Assembly: GCA_964602595.1 (NCBI GenBank)
Contig: CAZRRO010000011.1
Span: 1-64,000 of the forward strand
Direction: 5' to 3'
DNA: 64,000 bases
Source of the DNA: CAIWAH01 sp964602595
Lineage (GTDB): Bacteria > Verrucomicrobiota > Verrucomicrobiia > Limisphaerales > UBA9464
Position numbers and translations under genes: made by a program. Every line of letters begins with the position of its first letter. The first letter of the stretch is position 1. Of this stretch, positions 8,303 through 16,996 are shown in pieces. The notes beneath the pieces are model-generated. The model saw nothing but the letters and a program-made list of their open reading frames with translations, was not told where the DNA came from and searched no databases.

Positions 8303-9703
8303 ATGAGCATTCGCTGCCCGACTCCCGCCATTCGACGACTGCTGGCGACCGGCACCATTTTCCTTTCGGCTTTCACCGCCACGGCCGCCGATCGGAACCA
8401 AATGATAACCGTCGGAGATCTCCGGAACGATGATGGGTTCTACAGCGTCGTATTCTACTATTCGCCAAAACCCGTTCATGCCCCCGAAGCGACGGCGAGA
8501 TCGTTGGCCATCAGGCATCTTCCTAGAGTGACGTTTTCCGCCGATACCCAACGAAACGTGGCCGCACCAGTGGTCGGATTCGAGGAAGAATCCGCTCCCC
8601 TGAGGCGTTTCCCTGTCCCGCCGGCATCCTATTTCGTGCATGCAGGACGCGGCATTACCACCAACCTGATCGCCGAATTCTCGAGGACGGTGACAGCCAC
8701 TCGCCTAGTCCTTGTGGCCCCGAAGGCGGAGGTCTTTCGCCTCGGCCGCGCGTTTACCCGACTGGTCGGAGAATTTGCCGCCACGAATTCTGCAGTGATC
8801 TGGGACAGCTCAACACGTGAATGTTTTAGTCGCTCAGCGTGGCAGACCAACAGGGAACAAGCGTGGGGCGACAGACAGATTCCAGACCTGAGCCGCCAAA
8901 TCACCATCCATCTTTACCAACCGGATCCGAAGGTTGCCTACCTTCGGGCAATTACCTTGGGCATGGAAAAGTTCGCGTTGCCTGACGTGGTGGTGGAACA
9001 ATTGATCCCGAGCGAAAACCGGCCGGTCGGCAACTTGATCAATGCAGTTTGCCAATCGTTCGCCGAGCGGCCGGAAATCGAGAATCCGTCCGAGGTCAAA
9101 GTGCGGACGCGGGAAATCCAGTCTCCTGAAGCGCGCAAGCGTGCAAAGGCCGGCCTGCTGAAGGGCGCAACCGAAGCCGCAACGCTCGCCCTGGTCGTCG
9201 GGACAGCTCAGGACGGCGACCCAGACAATCCTCTTGTCGAACTGGATTTCCGGCATGGGCAAGGAACGTCTAACGACGAACGACGGCAGCAGGTGCTTTC
9301 CGAAATGTGGGGCAGCGAGGATGCCATTACAGGCGCAAGCCACTCCGCAGACCTTTTGGCGGCTTCTGCTCGCGCAAGGGACCGGCTGAATTCGTTGCGC
9401 AAGGACTTCCTCGAGGGACTTCCACCGGGCTCCCGCTTCTTGGTCAAGGGGCCTTTCAAGCGAGACGACGAAGGGGATGAGTGGATGTGGGTGGAGGTGT
9501 TGAAGTGGGAATCACCGGAGCGGATTGACGGCGTCCTGCAGAACGACCCGTTTTATATCCGCAAGCTCCGTGCAGGCGCCAGAGTGTCGGTGCGAACCGA
9601 TGCGGCCTTCGACTATCTCTGGGTTAAGCCAGACGGAACCAGTGAGGGCAACGAGACGGGCAGGTTGATCGAGAAGCAGGCGGGGCCAACAATTCGAAAG
9701 TAG
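8303..9703 (+). CDS. Secreted protein with a C-terminal DUF2314-like domain
   Basis: A 466-residue protein starting with a Sec-type signal peptide (positively charged start, hydrophobic core about 13-23, AxA-like cleavage near FTATAA). The middle shows no domain I recognise. The last 120 or so residues contain PPGSRFLVKGPFKRDDEGDE, then WMWVEVLKWE and IDGVLQNDPF. This pattern of a WVEV strand followed by an I-x-G-x-L-x-N-x-P motif is typical of DUF2314 (YegJ-like) domains, whose function is unknown. It lies 62 bases after pgm on the same strand and could be co-transcribed, though no link in function is apparent. The domain call is by eye. Confidence 0.65.
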   Translation: MSIRCPTPAIRRLLATGTIFLSAFTATAADRNQMITVGDLRNDDGFYSVVFYYSPKPVHAPEATARSLAIRHLPRVTFSADTQRNVAAPVVGFEEESAPLRRFPVPPASYFVHAGRGITTNLIAEFSRTVTATRLVLVAPKAEVFRLGRAFTRLVGEFAATNSAVIWDSSTRECFSRSAWQTNREQAWGDRQIPDLSRQITIHLYQPDPKVAYLRAITLGMEKFALPDVVVEQLIPSENRPVGNLINAVCQSFAERPEIENPSEVKVRTREIQSPEARKRAKAGLLKGATEAATLALVVGTAQDGDPDNPLVELDFRHGQGTSNDERRQQVLSEMWGSEDAITGASHSADLLAASARARDRLNSLRKDFLEGLPPGSRFLVKGPFKRDDEGDEWMWVEVLKWESPERIDGVLQNDPFYIRKLRAGARVSVRTDAAFDYLWVKPDGTSEGNETGRLIEKQAGPTIRK

Positions 9704-9834
9704 TTGTGGGCCGCGCTCGATCCGCAACGAATTGGGAATCCACCCAAGACGCATTGCCACATTCAATTTGTCGCTGGTTACGCCCCGTTCCCCACCGACT
9801 TCCGCCCGCTTCCCTGCAAGGAACAAGTCGCCGC

Positions 9835-10014
9835 TCAAGGTAGGCGCCGCGCCCACTGAGAGGCCAACCCAAGCAGCGCCGCCGCTCCCGCCGCCCAATT
9901 GCCGGGCTCGGGGATGTCCGTGACGGCACACTCAACGGTCAGGGGCAGCGACCAACTCAGCAGCTTCATCGTCTAGCCGGTCGCGAGATCACCCACATTC
10001 AGCCGCCAATCGCC
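9835..10014 (-). pseudogene. Remnant of a P-domain / PEP-CTERM protein 3' end
   Basis: Directly behind the gcvT stop the minus strand reads GDWRLNVGDLATG, then an in-frame TAG (9975-9973), then a tail starting TMKLLSWSL and ending with IPEPGNWAAGAAALLGLA plus a basic end and a TGA at 9837-9835. The first part matches the last strands of a proprotein-convertase P domain (W-x-L-x-V-x-D ... L-x-S-W-S-L). The end has the three-part PEP-CTERM sorting signal: PEP, hydrophobic helix, Arg residues. The 5' part of the gene is absent because gcvT abuts it. An ATG at 9969 leaves a 44-codon reading frame, but it is unlikely to be a functional protein. The remaining bases 9704-9834 show nothing recognisable. 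Confidence 0.7.
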
Positions 10015-11159
10015 TACGCCTTCCGGTAGATGGGCTTCTTCACCACCTCGGCGGCGAAGCGCCGGCCGCGGATCTCGATCTCGATCCGGGTGCCCACGGC
10101 CGACAGTTCCGGCGGCACGTAGCCGAGTCCGATCCCGACGTTTAGGGACGGGCTCTGGGTTCCGCTGACGACGTCGCCGACCTTTGTCCCATTGCTGAAA
10201 ATGGCGTAGCCCGGACGAGGCGGTGCCGACTTGTCCGTCATGCGGAAGGCAACGGACTTCTTCCGCGGCCCCTGGGTCTTCTGGTCCAACAGCACGGGCC
10301 GACCGACAAATTCGCCCTTGTCGAAGGCCACGAAGAACCCGAGTCCGGCCTCGATGGGCGAGGTGTTTTCGTCCAATTCATGGCCGTAGAGCGGGTAGCA
10401 GACCTCGGTGCGCAGGGTGTCGCGGGCCCCGAGTCCACACGGTTGGATGCAGCTCACGTGCCCGACCGCCAAGGTCCGGGTCCAGATTTCCTCGATGAGT
10501 TCGGCCGGCGCGACGACTTCGAAACCGTCCTCGCCCGTATAGCCGGTGCGGGCGACCCAGATGCGCTGGCCGTTCCAGGCCCAGGCGCCGATCTGGTTCT
10601 TCTTGAGCTCGGTCGCCGATCCGGCCGCCGTGCCGGCCAACGCCGGGCCGCTGAACAGTTGGTTCACGAAATCCGCCACCTTGGGCCCTTGAATCGCGAC
10701 GGCGCCGAGGCGGCCTGAGGCGTTCTCGAAGATCACGCCCGAGCGATGGGCCGAAGCGCACAGCCGGTCCTGCACCCACGCCACGTCCACCTCGATCCGG
10801 CTGGCATTGATGATCAGGAGGAATTCCAGCGGCGCGATCCGGTAGACATACAGGTCATCAACGGTGCCGCCGCGTTCGTTGCACATCTGGGAGTATTGGC
10901 CGCCGCCGACCGCCAGCTTGCGGACGTCGTTGGTGAGCGTCTCGTTGAGGAACGCCTCGGAGCCCGGCCCGGTGACCAGCGCCTCGCCCATGTGGCAGAT
11001 GTCGAAGATGCCCGCCGACCGGCGCACGCGGTGGTGTTCGTCGACGATGGACGAGTATTGCACCGGCATTTCCCAGCCGCCGAATTCAATGACCTTGCCG
11101 CCGAGCCGTTGGTGGGCGGCGAAGAGAGGGGTGCGCTTAAGCGCCGAAGTCGCTTCCAT
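10014..11159 (-). CDS. gcvT: Glycine cleavage system aminomethyltransferase (T protein)
   Basis: The T protein takes the aminomethyl group from the lipoylated H protein to tetrahydrofolate, releasing ammonia. The ATG at 11159 gives 381 residues, in the family range of 360-380. It begins LKRTPLFAAHQRLGGKVIEFGGWEMPVQYSSI, which is the GcvT N-terminal signature split over two conserved motifs. Further motifs are FDICHMGE, NERGGTVDDL, the folate-pocket YTGEDGFEV, and GLGARDTLRTEV with PIEAGLGF. The C-terminal barrel ends with KPIYRKA. No gcvH or gcvP is in view, and no glycine riboswitch was recognised in the 220-base divergent gap to fliO. A longer frame to 11567 would overlap fliO and is not protein-like. 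Confidence 0.94.
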   Translation of the reverse strand: MEATSALKRTPLFAAHQRLGGKVIEFGGWEMPVQYSSIVDEHHRVRRSAGIFDICHMGEALVTGPGSEAFLNETLTNDVRKLAVGGGQYSQMCNERGGTVDDLYVYRIAPLEFLLIINASRIEVDVAWVQDRLCASAHRSGVIFENASGRLGAVAIQGPKVADFVNQLFSGPALAGTAAGSATELKKNQIGAWAWNGQRIWVARTGYTGEDGFEVVAPAELIEEIWTRTLAVGHVSCIQPCGLGARDTLRTEVCYPLYGHELDENTSPIEAGLGFFVAFDKGEFVGRPVLLDQKTQGPRKKSVAFRMTDKSAPPRPGYAIFSNGTKVGDVVSGTQSPSLNVGIGLGYVPPELSAVGTRIEIEIRGRRFAAEVVKKPIYRKA

Positions 11160-11379
11160 GTCGGCGGGATGATTAACGCCGGTGCCGATGGTTTCCAAAC
11201 CGTATTCGGGTGACGGCTCACCCTCCGAAACTTCGTCCCCGTCCCCGCCCCGCGGCAGGCACCGGAGGCGGCCACTGCCGCCCGGCAGAAACTGCCGCCA
11301 CCCGGCCTGACGCCGACCGTGACCGCCCAAACCGGCCGTTTTTTCCCCGTGGCACATCCGCTGCTTGAACCGGGATGCC

Positions 11380-11877
11380 ATGTGTTTTGAAGGGACATTT
11401 TTGCCGGGCTTCCGGCGGGGACTGCTATTGGGCAGCGCCCTTTTGCTGGTCTCGGCGGCGTGGGCCGCCGATCCGCTGGCCGGAGCCGCCGCGGCCACCA
11501 ATTCGATCGCCCAAGTTCCGCTGACCGCGCCGGCAACGCCCTCGATGTTGGGCCCCATGGTGCGCATGCTGGGCGCCCTCGCGCTGGTCGTCGGCCTGCT
11601 GTTGGCGGCCCAATGGTTCCTGCGGCAACAGCGGCGGTTCGGGACGCCGAAGGGCTTGGCACGCCTGAACGTGCTCGAAGTGAAATCCCTGGGGCAGCGG
11701 CACGCGCTCTACGTGGTGGGCTACGAACGCCAACGCCTGTTGCTCGCCTCCTCGCCGACGGGTGTAAGCCTGATCAGCGCGTTGCCCGACGCCCCAGCCA
11801 GCGGCACCGACGGCGAACCGGCCGTCCCGGTCGTTTCCTTCACCGACGCCCTCATGCAGGCCGTGGGCCGGCGTTAA
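11380..11877 (+). CDS. fliO: Flagellar biosynthetic protein FliO
   Basis: A small bitopic protein that helps assemble the FliP ring of the flagellar type III export gate. The 165 residues comprise an N-terminal hydrophobic, signal-like stretch (about 13-29), a low-complexity Ala/Pro spacer, one strong transmembrane helix (about 58-77, LGALALVVGLLLAAQWFL) and a cytoplasmic domain with LNVLEVKSLGQRHALYVVGY and RLLLASSPTGVSLISALP. The latter is the usual FliO pattern (L-G-x-R ... L-L-L-x-x-x-x-x-x-x-x-L). An in-frame TTG at 11365 is an alternative start. It heads the fliOPQR-flhBA-flhF run and sits 20 bases before fliP. Confidence 0.82.
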   Translation: MCFEGTFLPGFRRGLLLGSALLLVSAAWAADPLAGAAAATNSIAQVPLTAPATPSMLGPMVRMLGALALVVGLLLAAQWFLRQQRRFGTPKGLARLNVLEVKSLGQRHALYVVGYERQRLLLASSPTGVSLISALPDAPASGTDGEPAVPVVSFTDALMQAVGRR

Positions 11878-11897
11878 CCCCCCAATCCCTCCCTCCG

Positions 11898-12665
11898 ATG
11901 CGCGCGTTTGTCTCCCTCCGATGGCTGCGGTGGTGGTTGCCCCTGTTGCTGTTCACCCTGCCGGTCTCCGCCCAGGCCCCGGGGGGCATCGTGCCGTTCC
12001 GGCTCAATCTCGGGGTCGAGGCCGCCCAGCAACCGCAGGATGTCGACGTGGCGATCAAGATACTGTTCACGATCACCCTGCTGTCGTTGGCGCCGTCGAT
12101 CGTGCTGCTGATGACGAGCTTCACCCGGATCGTGATCGTCCTGTCGTTCGTGCGTTCGGCGCTTTCCCTGCAAGGCACGCCGGCGAACCAGATCCTCATC
12201 GGCCTGTCGCTCTTCATGACCTACTTCATCATGCAGCCGGTGTGGGCACAGATTGACCGGGAGGCGCTGCAACCCTACGCGGCCAAGCAGATCACCAGCA
12301 CCGAGGCGTTGGACGCCGCGGCGGCGCCCATCCGGGGTTTCATGCTCAAGCAGACCCGGCCGCGGGACGTGGAACTCTTCGTGGAACTGGCCAAGATGGG
12401 GCCCACGGATCCCGGTGCCCTGCCCCTGCGGGTCGTCATCCCGGCCTTCATCATCAGCGAACTCCGCACGGCGTTCCAGATGGGTTTCCTGATCTTCGTG
12501 CCGCTGGTCCTGATCGACCTCGTGGTGGCCACGGTGCTGATGAGCATGGGCATGATGATGATGCCGCCGGCCACCGTGGCGCTGCCCCTGAAGATCCTGC
12601 TGTTCGTGCTCGTGGACGGCTGGGACCTCGTCGTCCGTTCGCTAGTCCAAAGTTTCGGCGGCTGA
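11898..12665 (+). CDS. fliP: Flagellar type III export gate protein FliP
   Basis: Core membrane component of the flagellar export gate. The 255 residues match the usual 245-260. An N-terminal signal-like sequence ends near VSAQA, consistent with the cleaved signal peptide of FliP. The family signatures LLMTSFTRIVIVLSFVRSAL and GTPANQILIGLSLFMTYFIM follow, and the C-terminal helices include ISELRTAFQMGFLIFVPLVL and MGMMMMPP. The ATG at 11898 was chosen because it gives the signal peptide; a longer upstream frame overlaps fliO. It is followed by fliQ after 41 bases. Confidence 0.96.
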   Translation: MRAFVSLRWLRWWLPLLLFTLPVSAQAPGGIVPFRLNLGVEAAQQPQDVDVAIKILFTITLLSLAPSIVLLMTSFTRIVIVLSFVRSALSLQGTPANQILIGLSLFMTYFIMQPVWAQIDREALQPYAAKQITSTEALDAAAAPIRGFMLKQTRPRDVELFVELAKMGPTDPGALPLRVVIPAFIISELRTAFQMGFLIFVPLVLIDLVVATVLMSMGMMMMPPATVALPLKILLFVLVDGWDLVVRSLVQSFGG

Positions 12666-12706
12666 AAACAACGCCCCTCTTCACTTCACCCCTACCCCCA
12701 CCTCGC

Positions 12707-12976
12707 ATGACTCCTGAATTCGCGATCGAGATCATCAAGGCGATGATCCTCCAAGCCGCCGCACTGGCCGCGCCGGTGCTGATCACCGCCATGGTCATCG
12801 GCCTGGCGGTCAGCCTGTTCCAGGCCGTTTCCTCCATCCAGGAGCAGACTCTGAGCTTCGTGCCGAAGCTCGTGGGCATCGCCATGCTGATCATCATTTC
12901 GCTGCCCTGGCTGCTGCGGACCACGATCGAGTTCACCACGGCCATGTTCCAGAAGATCCCGCAGATGGTCCACTGA
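12707..12976 (+). CDS. fliQ: Flagellar type III export gate protein FliQ
   Basis: An 89-residue two-helix protein, exactly the family size. The FliQ signature is visible: MTPEFAIEIIKAMI, the first helix LAAPVLITAMVIGLAVSLFQAV, then SSIQEQTLSFVPKLVGI and the second helix. It forms part of the export gate with FliP and FliR. It lies between fliP and fliR with short spacers, in the same operon. Confidence 0.96.
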   Translation: MTPEFAIEIIKAMILQAAALAAPVLITAMVIGLAVSLFQAVSSIQEQTLSFVPKLVGIAMLIIISLPWLLRTTIEFTTAMFQKIPQMVH

Positions 12977-12986
12977 ACCCTCCGCC

Positions 12987-13754
12987 ATGCCCGCCGACTC
13001 ATTCATCGCCTGGCTGTTTGTCTTCGTGCGCCTCAGCGCGCTGCTGACCGCCATGCCCGTGTTCAGCGCGGCCTCGGTGCCCGTGCCGCTGCGGATCGCG
13101 CTCGCCGCGATCGGTTCGGCGCTCGTCACCCCCATTGTCCCGCCCCTGGCGCAGCAACCTGCCGACGTGATCATGCTGGCCCGCCTGTTCTTCGTGGAGG
13201 CGAGCGTGGGCCTCCTACTGGGCCTGCTGTGCCGGTTGGTATTCTTCGCGGCGGAACTGGCCGGCGGCATGGTGGCCAATGACATCGGCCTCGCCATGTC
13301 GACGGCCTTCAATCCCCTCGGGCCGAACACGACGCCGCTTCCTGGCATCATCCTCTTCTGGCTGGCCACGATCATCTTCCTCACTTTGGACCTGCATCAC
13401 TGGGTGCTGGCCGCCTTCCAGCAGAGCTACGCGCTCGTGCCCATCGGCGGCGCCCGGCTCCAGAACGACCTGTTCCGCGACGTGATCGCGCAGACCAGCC
13501 GGATCTTCGTGATTGCGCTCCAGATCGCCGCGCCGCTGATGGCGGTGTCGTTCCTGATCACCCTGGTCTTCGCCGTGCTCGGCCGCGCGGTGCCGCAGAT
13601 GAACGTGTTCCAGGAAAGCTTCGCCGCCCGCACGCTGGTGGGCCTGCTCAGCTTCGGACTCACCTGCACGCTCATGGGTCAACACCTCGCCAACTATCTC
13701 CGCCGCCTGCCCGACGACTTGGCCCGGGTCGTGCGGTTGATGGCACCCGGCTGA
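12987..13754 (+). CDS. fliR: Flagellar type III export gate protein FliR
   Basis: A 255-residue polytopic protein with about six hydrophobic segments and the FliR N-terminal pattern FVRLSALLTAMPVFS followed by PLRIALA. The segment MVANDIGLAMSTAFNPLGPNTTPL corresponds to the conserved FliR loop (G-x-x-I-x-x-Q-x-G-x-x-x-A-x-x-x-D-P) in a diverged form. Near the C-terminus are GRAVPQMNVF and a final helix. It caps the FliP/FliQ gate helix. It starts 10 bases after fliQ and is followed 19 bases later by flhB. Confidence 0.93.
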   Translation: MPADSFIAWLFVFVRLSALLTAMPVFSAASVPVPLRIALAAIGSALVTPIVPPLAQQPADVIMLARLFFVEASVGLLLGLLCRLVFFAAELAGGMVANDIGLAMSTAFNPLGPNTTPLPGIILFWLATIIFLTLDLHHWVLAAFQQSYALVPIGGARLQNDLFRDVIAQTSRIFVIALQIAAPLMAVSFLITLVFAVLGRAVPQMNVFQESFAARTLVGLLSFGLTCTLMGQHLANYLRRLPDDLARVVRLMAPG

Positions 13755-13773
13755 ACCGCCCCAGGACCTCACC

Positions 13774-14859
13774 ATGAGCGACGAGAACGGCGAGAAAACA
13801 GAGCTGCCAACGCAGCGAAAGCTGGAGGAGGCGATTAAGCATGGGCAGTTTCCCCGCAGCGCGGAGGTGCAGACCGTGGCGGTGCTGTTCGGCTCGCTGA
13901 TGGCGCTCCAGTTCACCGGCCACGCGCTCTGGGACCAGCTCGCCAATGTCCAGATCGCCATCTTCGGCCACCTGTCCGAAATCCCGCTCACACCGACCGC
14001 GATGCAGGGCTACGCGGCCCAGAGCGCGCTTGTCTTCGCCGCCTGCGTCGCCCCGGTTGTGCTCACGTGCATGGTCTCGGGCGTGGTCATCGGCGCGGTC
14101 CAAAGCCGGTTCCAGACCGCCTCGGAGGCGCTGGAGTTCAACTGGGAACGCGTGAATCCCCTGGCGGGCTTCAAGCGCATCTTCTCGGGCAAGTCGCTCG
14201 TGCCCGCCGGCCTCTCCATGGCGAAGCTGGCCGTCATCGGCGCCTTTTCGCAGGGCCGGGTGAAGCAGATCATCGACGACCCGATCTTCTACACCGCGGT
14301 GGATGTCTCCCGGATCTCGGAGTTCCTAGCGCAGGCGGCGATGAAGATCATCGTCTCCATCGGCATGTCCCTCGCGGTCATCGCGGCCATCGACTACGCC
14401 TACCAGTTCTGGAAGACGGGCAAGGACCTCATGATGACCAAGGAGGAGGTCAAGGAGGAGATGAAGAGCATGGAGGGCAACCCCCATGTGAAAGCCAAGA
14501 TGCGGCGGCGGCGGCCGGCCAAGACGCAGCGGCAGATGCTCCAGGATGTCGCCCACGCCGACGTCATCGTGACCAACCCGACTCACATCGCCGTGGCGCT
14601 CCGGTATGACCGCAAGACGATGAAGGCACCCAAGATCGTCGCCAAGGGCACCCGCCTGAACGCCCTCCGCATCCGCGAGGTGGCCGGCCAGCACCAGATC
14701 CCCATCATCGAGAACAAGCCGCTGGCCCGGATGATGTTCAAATACGGCAAGGTCGGCAGCGAGATCCCGGCCCAGCTCTACGCCGCCGTCGCCGAGATCC
14801 TCGCCTACGTCTACCGCATCAACCGCTTCCGCTACTACGCGGAGCAAAACCAGGCCTAA
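13774..14859 (+). CDS. flhB: Flagellar export substrate-specificity switch protein FlhB
   Basis: A 361-residue membrane protein with the hydrophilic start SDENGEKTELPTQRKLEEAIKHG (split here by the common FlhB residues EKTE-P-T-x-x-K), four membrane helices and a cytoplasmic C-terminal domain. The autocleavage motif NPTH is present within VIVTNPTHIAVALRYD, at about residues 269-272. Self-cleavage between N and P allows the switch from rod/hook to filament export. KEEMKSMEGNPHVKAKMRRR is the usual linker before the switch domain. The gene ends 5 bases before flhA. Confidence 0.96.
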   Translation: MSDENGEKTELPTQRKLEEAIKHGQFPRSAEVQTVAVLFGSLMALQFTGHALWDQLANVQIAIFGHLSEIPLTPTAMQGYAAQSALVFAACVAPVVLTCMVSGVVIGAVQSRFQTASEALEFNWERVNPLAGFKRIFSGKSLVPAGLSMAKLAVIGAFSQGRVKQIIDDPIFYTAVDVSRISEFLAQAAMKIIVSIGMSLAVIAAIDYAYQFWKTGKDLMMTKEEVKEEMKSMEGNPHVKAKMRRRRPAKTQRQMLQDVAHADVIVTNPTHIAVALRYDRKTMKAPKIVAKGTRLNALRIREVAGQHQIPIIENKPLARMMFKYGKVGSEIPAQLYAAVAEILAYVYRINRFRYYAEQNQA

Positions 14860-14864
14860 TTCCC

Positions 14865-16979
14865 GTGGAAAAGTTCAAGAAACAACTCGCCGGCTTCCTG
14901 AAGCAGAGCGACCTGTGGCTGATCCTCGGGCTGTTCGCCACGGTGCTGATGCTGGTGCTGCCGATCCCGACCTTCCTGCTCGACCTGGCCCTGGCCTTCA
15001 GCATCGCCATGTCGCTGCTGATCCTGCTGATCATCCTCTACGTGCAGGAACCGGCGGAGTTCAACGGGTTCCCCACGCTGCTGCTCTTCACGACGATGTT
15101 CCGCCTGGCGCTGAACGTCGCGTCCACCCGCCTGATCCTGCTCGACGGCTATGCGGGCCACATCATCGACGCCTTCGGCACCTTCGTCGTCCGCGGCAAC
15201 TACGTGGTCGGCTTCGTGGTCTTCTTCATCCTCGTCCTGATCAACTTCGTGGTCATCACGAAGGGTGCCGGCCGCATCGCGGAAGTCGCAGCCCGGTTCA
15301 CCTTGGACGCCATGCCGGGCAAGCAGATGGCCATCGACGCGGAACTGGCCGCCGGCGTGATCAACGAGGAACAGTCCCGCACCCGCCGCCGCAAGGTGGA
15401 ACAGGAGGCGGACTTCTACGGCGCGATGGACGGGGCGAGCAAGTTCGTCCGCGGTGACGCCATCGCCGCGGTGCTGATCACCCTCATCAACGTCCTCGGC
15501 GGCTTCGCGATCGGCGTGGCCCAGAAGGACATGAGCATCACCGAATCGCTCCAGCGCTACACGCTGCTGTCGATCGGCGACGGCCTGGTGTCCCAGATTC
15601 CCGCGCTCATCACCTCGCTCGCCGCGGGCATGCTCGTGACCCGCGCCGCGGCCAAGGACAGCCTCGGCAAGGAACTGGGCCGGCAGCTGACGACGCATCC
15701 CAAGGCGCTCTACATGCTATCCGGACTGCTGGCGTTCATGTCGCTCGTGCCCGGCCTGCCACTCGTCCCGTTCCTGTTGCTCGGCGCGGGCTGCTACGCC
15801 CTCGCCCGCAAGCTGGAGCAGGGCCTCGCCGCCACCGCGCTGGCCGCACAGCCCAAAGGCGGCCGGGCGGGCGCCCATGCCGCCGGCGCTCCCGCGGCCC
15901 CCGGAGCCGCCGCGCCCGCCCCGGGGGGGGCCGGCGAGAAGCTGGAGAACCTCCTCAGCATGGACACGCTCCAGATCGAGCTCGGTTATGGGCTCGTGTG
16001 CCTGGCCGACACCCGGAAGGGCGGCGACCTGCTGGAACGCGTCACGGGCATCCGCCGCACCTTCGCCCAGGAAATGGGCATGGTCATTCCGCCGATCAAG
16101 CTGCGCGACAACCTCCAGCTCGGTGCCAACGAATACCGTTTCCTCCTCAAGGGCAATGGCATCGCCACCGGCAACCTGATGCCCGGCTACTGGCTCGCGA
16201 TGAACGCCACCAACAGCCGGACCACGCTGCGCGGCGTGCCCACCGTCGAACCGGTCTTCCAACTGCCGGCAACCTGGGTCACGGAAACCGAGCGCAAGAC
16301 GGCCGAGGTCAACGGCTACACGGTGGTCGACGCGGCGTCAGTGCTGGTCACCCACCTTTCGGAAACCGTCCGGCGCAATTGCCACGAGGTCCTCAGCCGG
16401 CAGGACGTCCAGGTGCTCCTCGACAACCTCAAACAGACTCACCCGACCGTCGTGAACGAACTCGTGCCGGCCCTGCTGAGCGTCGGCCAGGTGCAACGGG
16501 TCCTGCAAAACCTGCTCTCCGAGGGCATCTCCATCCGCAACCTCGCGGGCATCCTGGAAAAAGTAGGCGACTACGCCACGACCACGAAGAACCCGGACGA
16601 GCTCTCGGAATACGCCCGCCGGGCGTTGGGCGGCCAGTTGGTGAAGCCGTTCCAGACTGCGAAGGGCGCGCTCAGGGCCATTACCCTCGACGCGAAGCTT
16701 GAACAGCAGATCGCGCAGGGCGTCCGCCATTCGCCGACCGAGGTCACGCTGATGCTCGAACCGCGGGTCGCCCGCCACGTGGTCGAATCCCTTTCCCGGC
16801 ACATCCAGCAGATGCTCGCCGCCGGCACGCCGCCGCTGGTGCTGTGCGCGCCGCAGATCCGCCTGGCCTTCCGCCGGTTCTTCGAGACGACCTTCGCCGA
16901 CCTCAACGTGCTGGCCTACACCGAGGTGCCCGCCCGCGTGGAAATCCAGAGTGCGGCCGTGGTGCCCGGCATGGACTGA
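14865..16979 (+). CDS. flhA: Flagellar export apparatus protein FlhA
   Basis: A 704-residue export-gate protein that forms a nonameric ring and docks chaperone-substrate complexes. The N-terminal half has about eight membrane helices and the FHIPEP signature region RFTLDAMPGKQMAIDAEL. The C-terminal cytoplasmic domain begins after an Ala/Pro/Gly-rich linker (about 325-358) and includes LEIELGYGL-like residues (LQIELGYGLVCLAD) and FIPPI-like residues (MGMVIPPIKL). The start is GTG at 14865. The linker contains an uninterrupted run of eight G at about 15923-15930, the longest mononucleotide tract in the operon. Confidence 0.96.
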   Translation: MEKFKKQLAGFLKQSDLWLILGLFATVLMLVLPIPTFLLDLALAFSIAMSLLILLIILYVQEPAEFNGFPTLLLFTTMFRLALNVASTRLILLDGYAGHIIDAFGTFVVRGNYVVGFVVFFILVLINFVVITKGAGRIAEVAARFTLDAMPGKQMAIDAELAAGVINEEQSRTRRRKVEQEADFYGAMDGASKFVRGDAIAAVLITLINVLGGFAIGVAQKDMSITESLQRYTLLSIGDGLVSQIPALITSLAAGMLVTRAAAKDSLGKELGRQLTTHPKALYMLSGLLAFMSLVPGLPLVPFLLLGAGCYALARKLEQGLAATALAAQPKGGRAGAHAAGAPAAPGAAAPAPGGAGEKLENLLSMDTLQIELGYGLVCLADTRKGGDLLERVTGIRRTFAQEMGMVIPPIKLRDNLQLGANEYRFLLKGNGIATGNLMPGYWLAMNATNSRTTLRGVPTVEPVFQLPATWVTETERKTAEVNGYTVVDAASVLVTHLSETVRRNCHEVLSRQDVQVLLDNLKQTHPTVVNELVPALLSVGQVQRVLQNLLSEGISIRNLAGILEKVGDYATTTKNPDELSEYARRALGGQLVKPFQTAKGALRAITLDAKLEQQIAQGVRHSPTEVTLMLEPRVARHVVESLSRHIQQMLAAGTPPLVLCAPQIRLAFRRFFETTFADLNVLAYTEVPARVEIQSAAVVPGMD

Positions 16980-16996
16980 ACTTTGACCGCTGAACC

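Noticed and set aside
11160..11379. Possible glycine riboswitch upstream of gcvT
   Set aside because: The conserved glycine aptamer elements could not be found on the minus strand; the region is only GC-rich.
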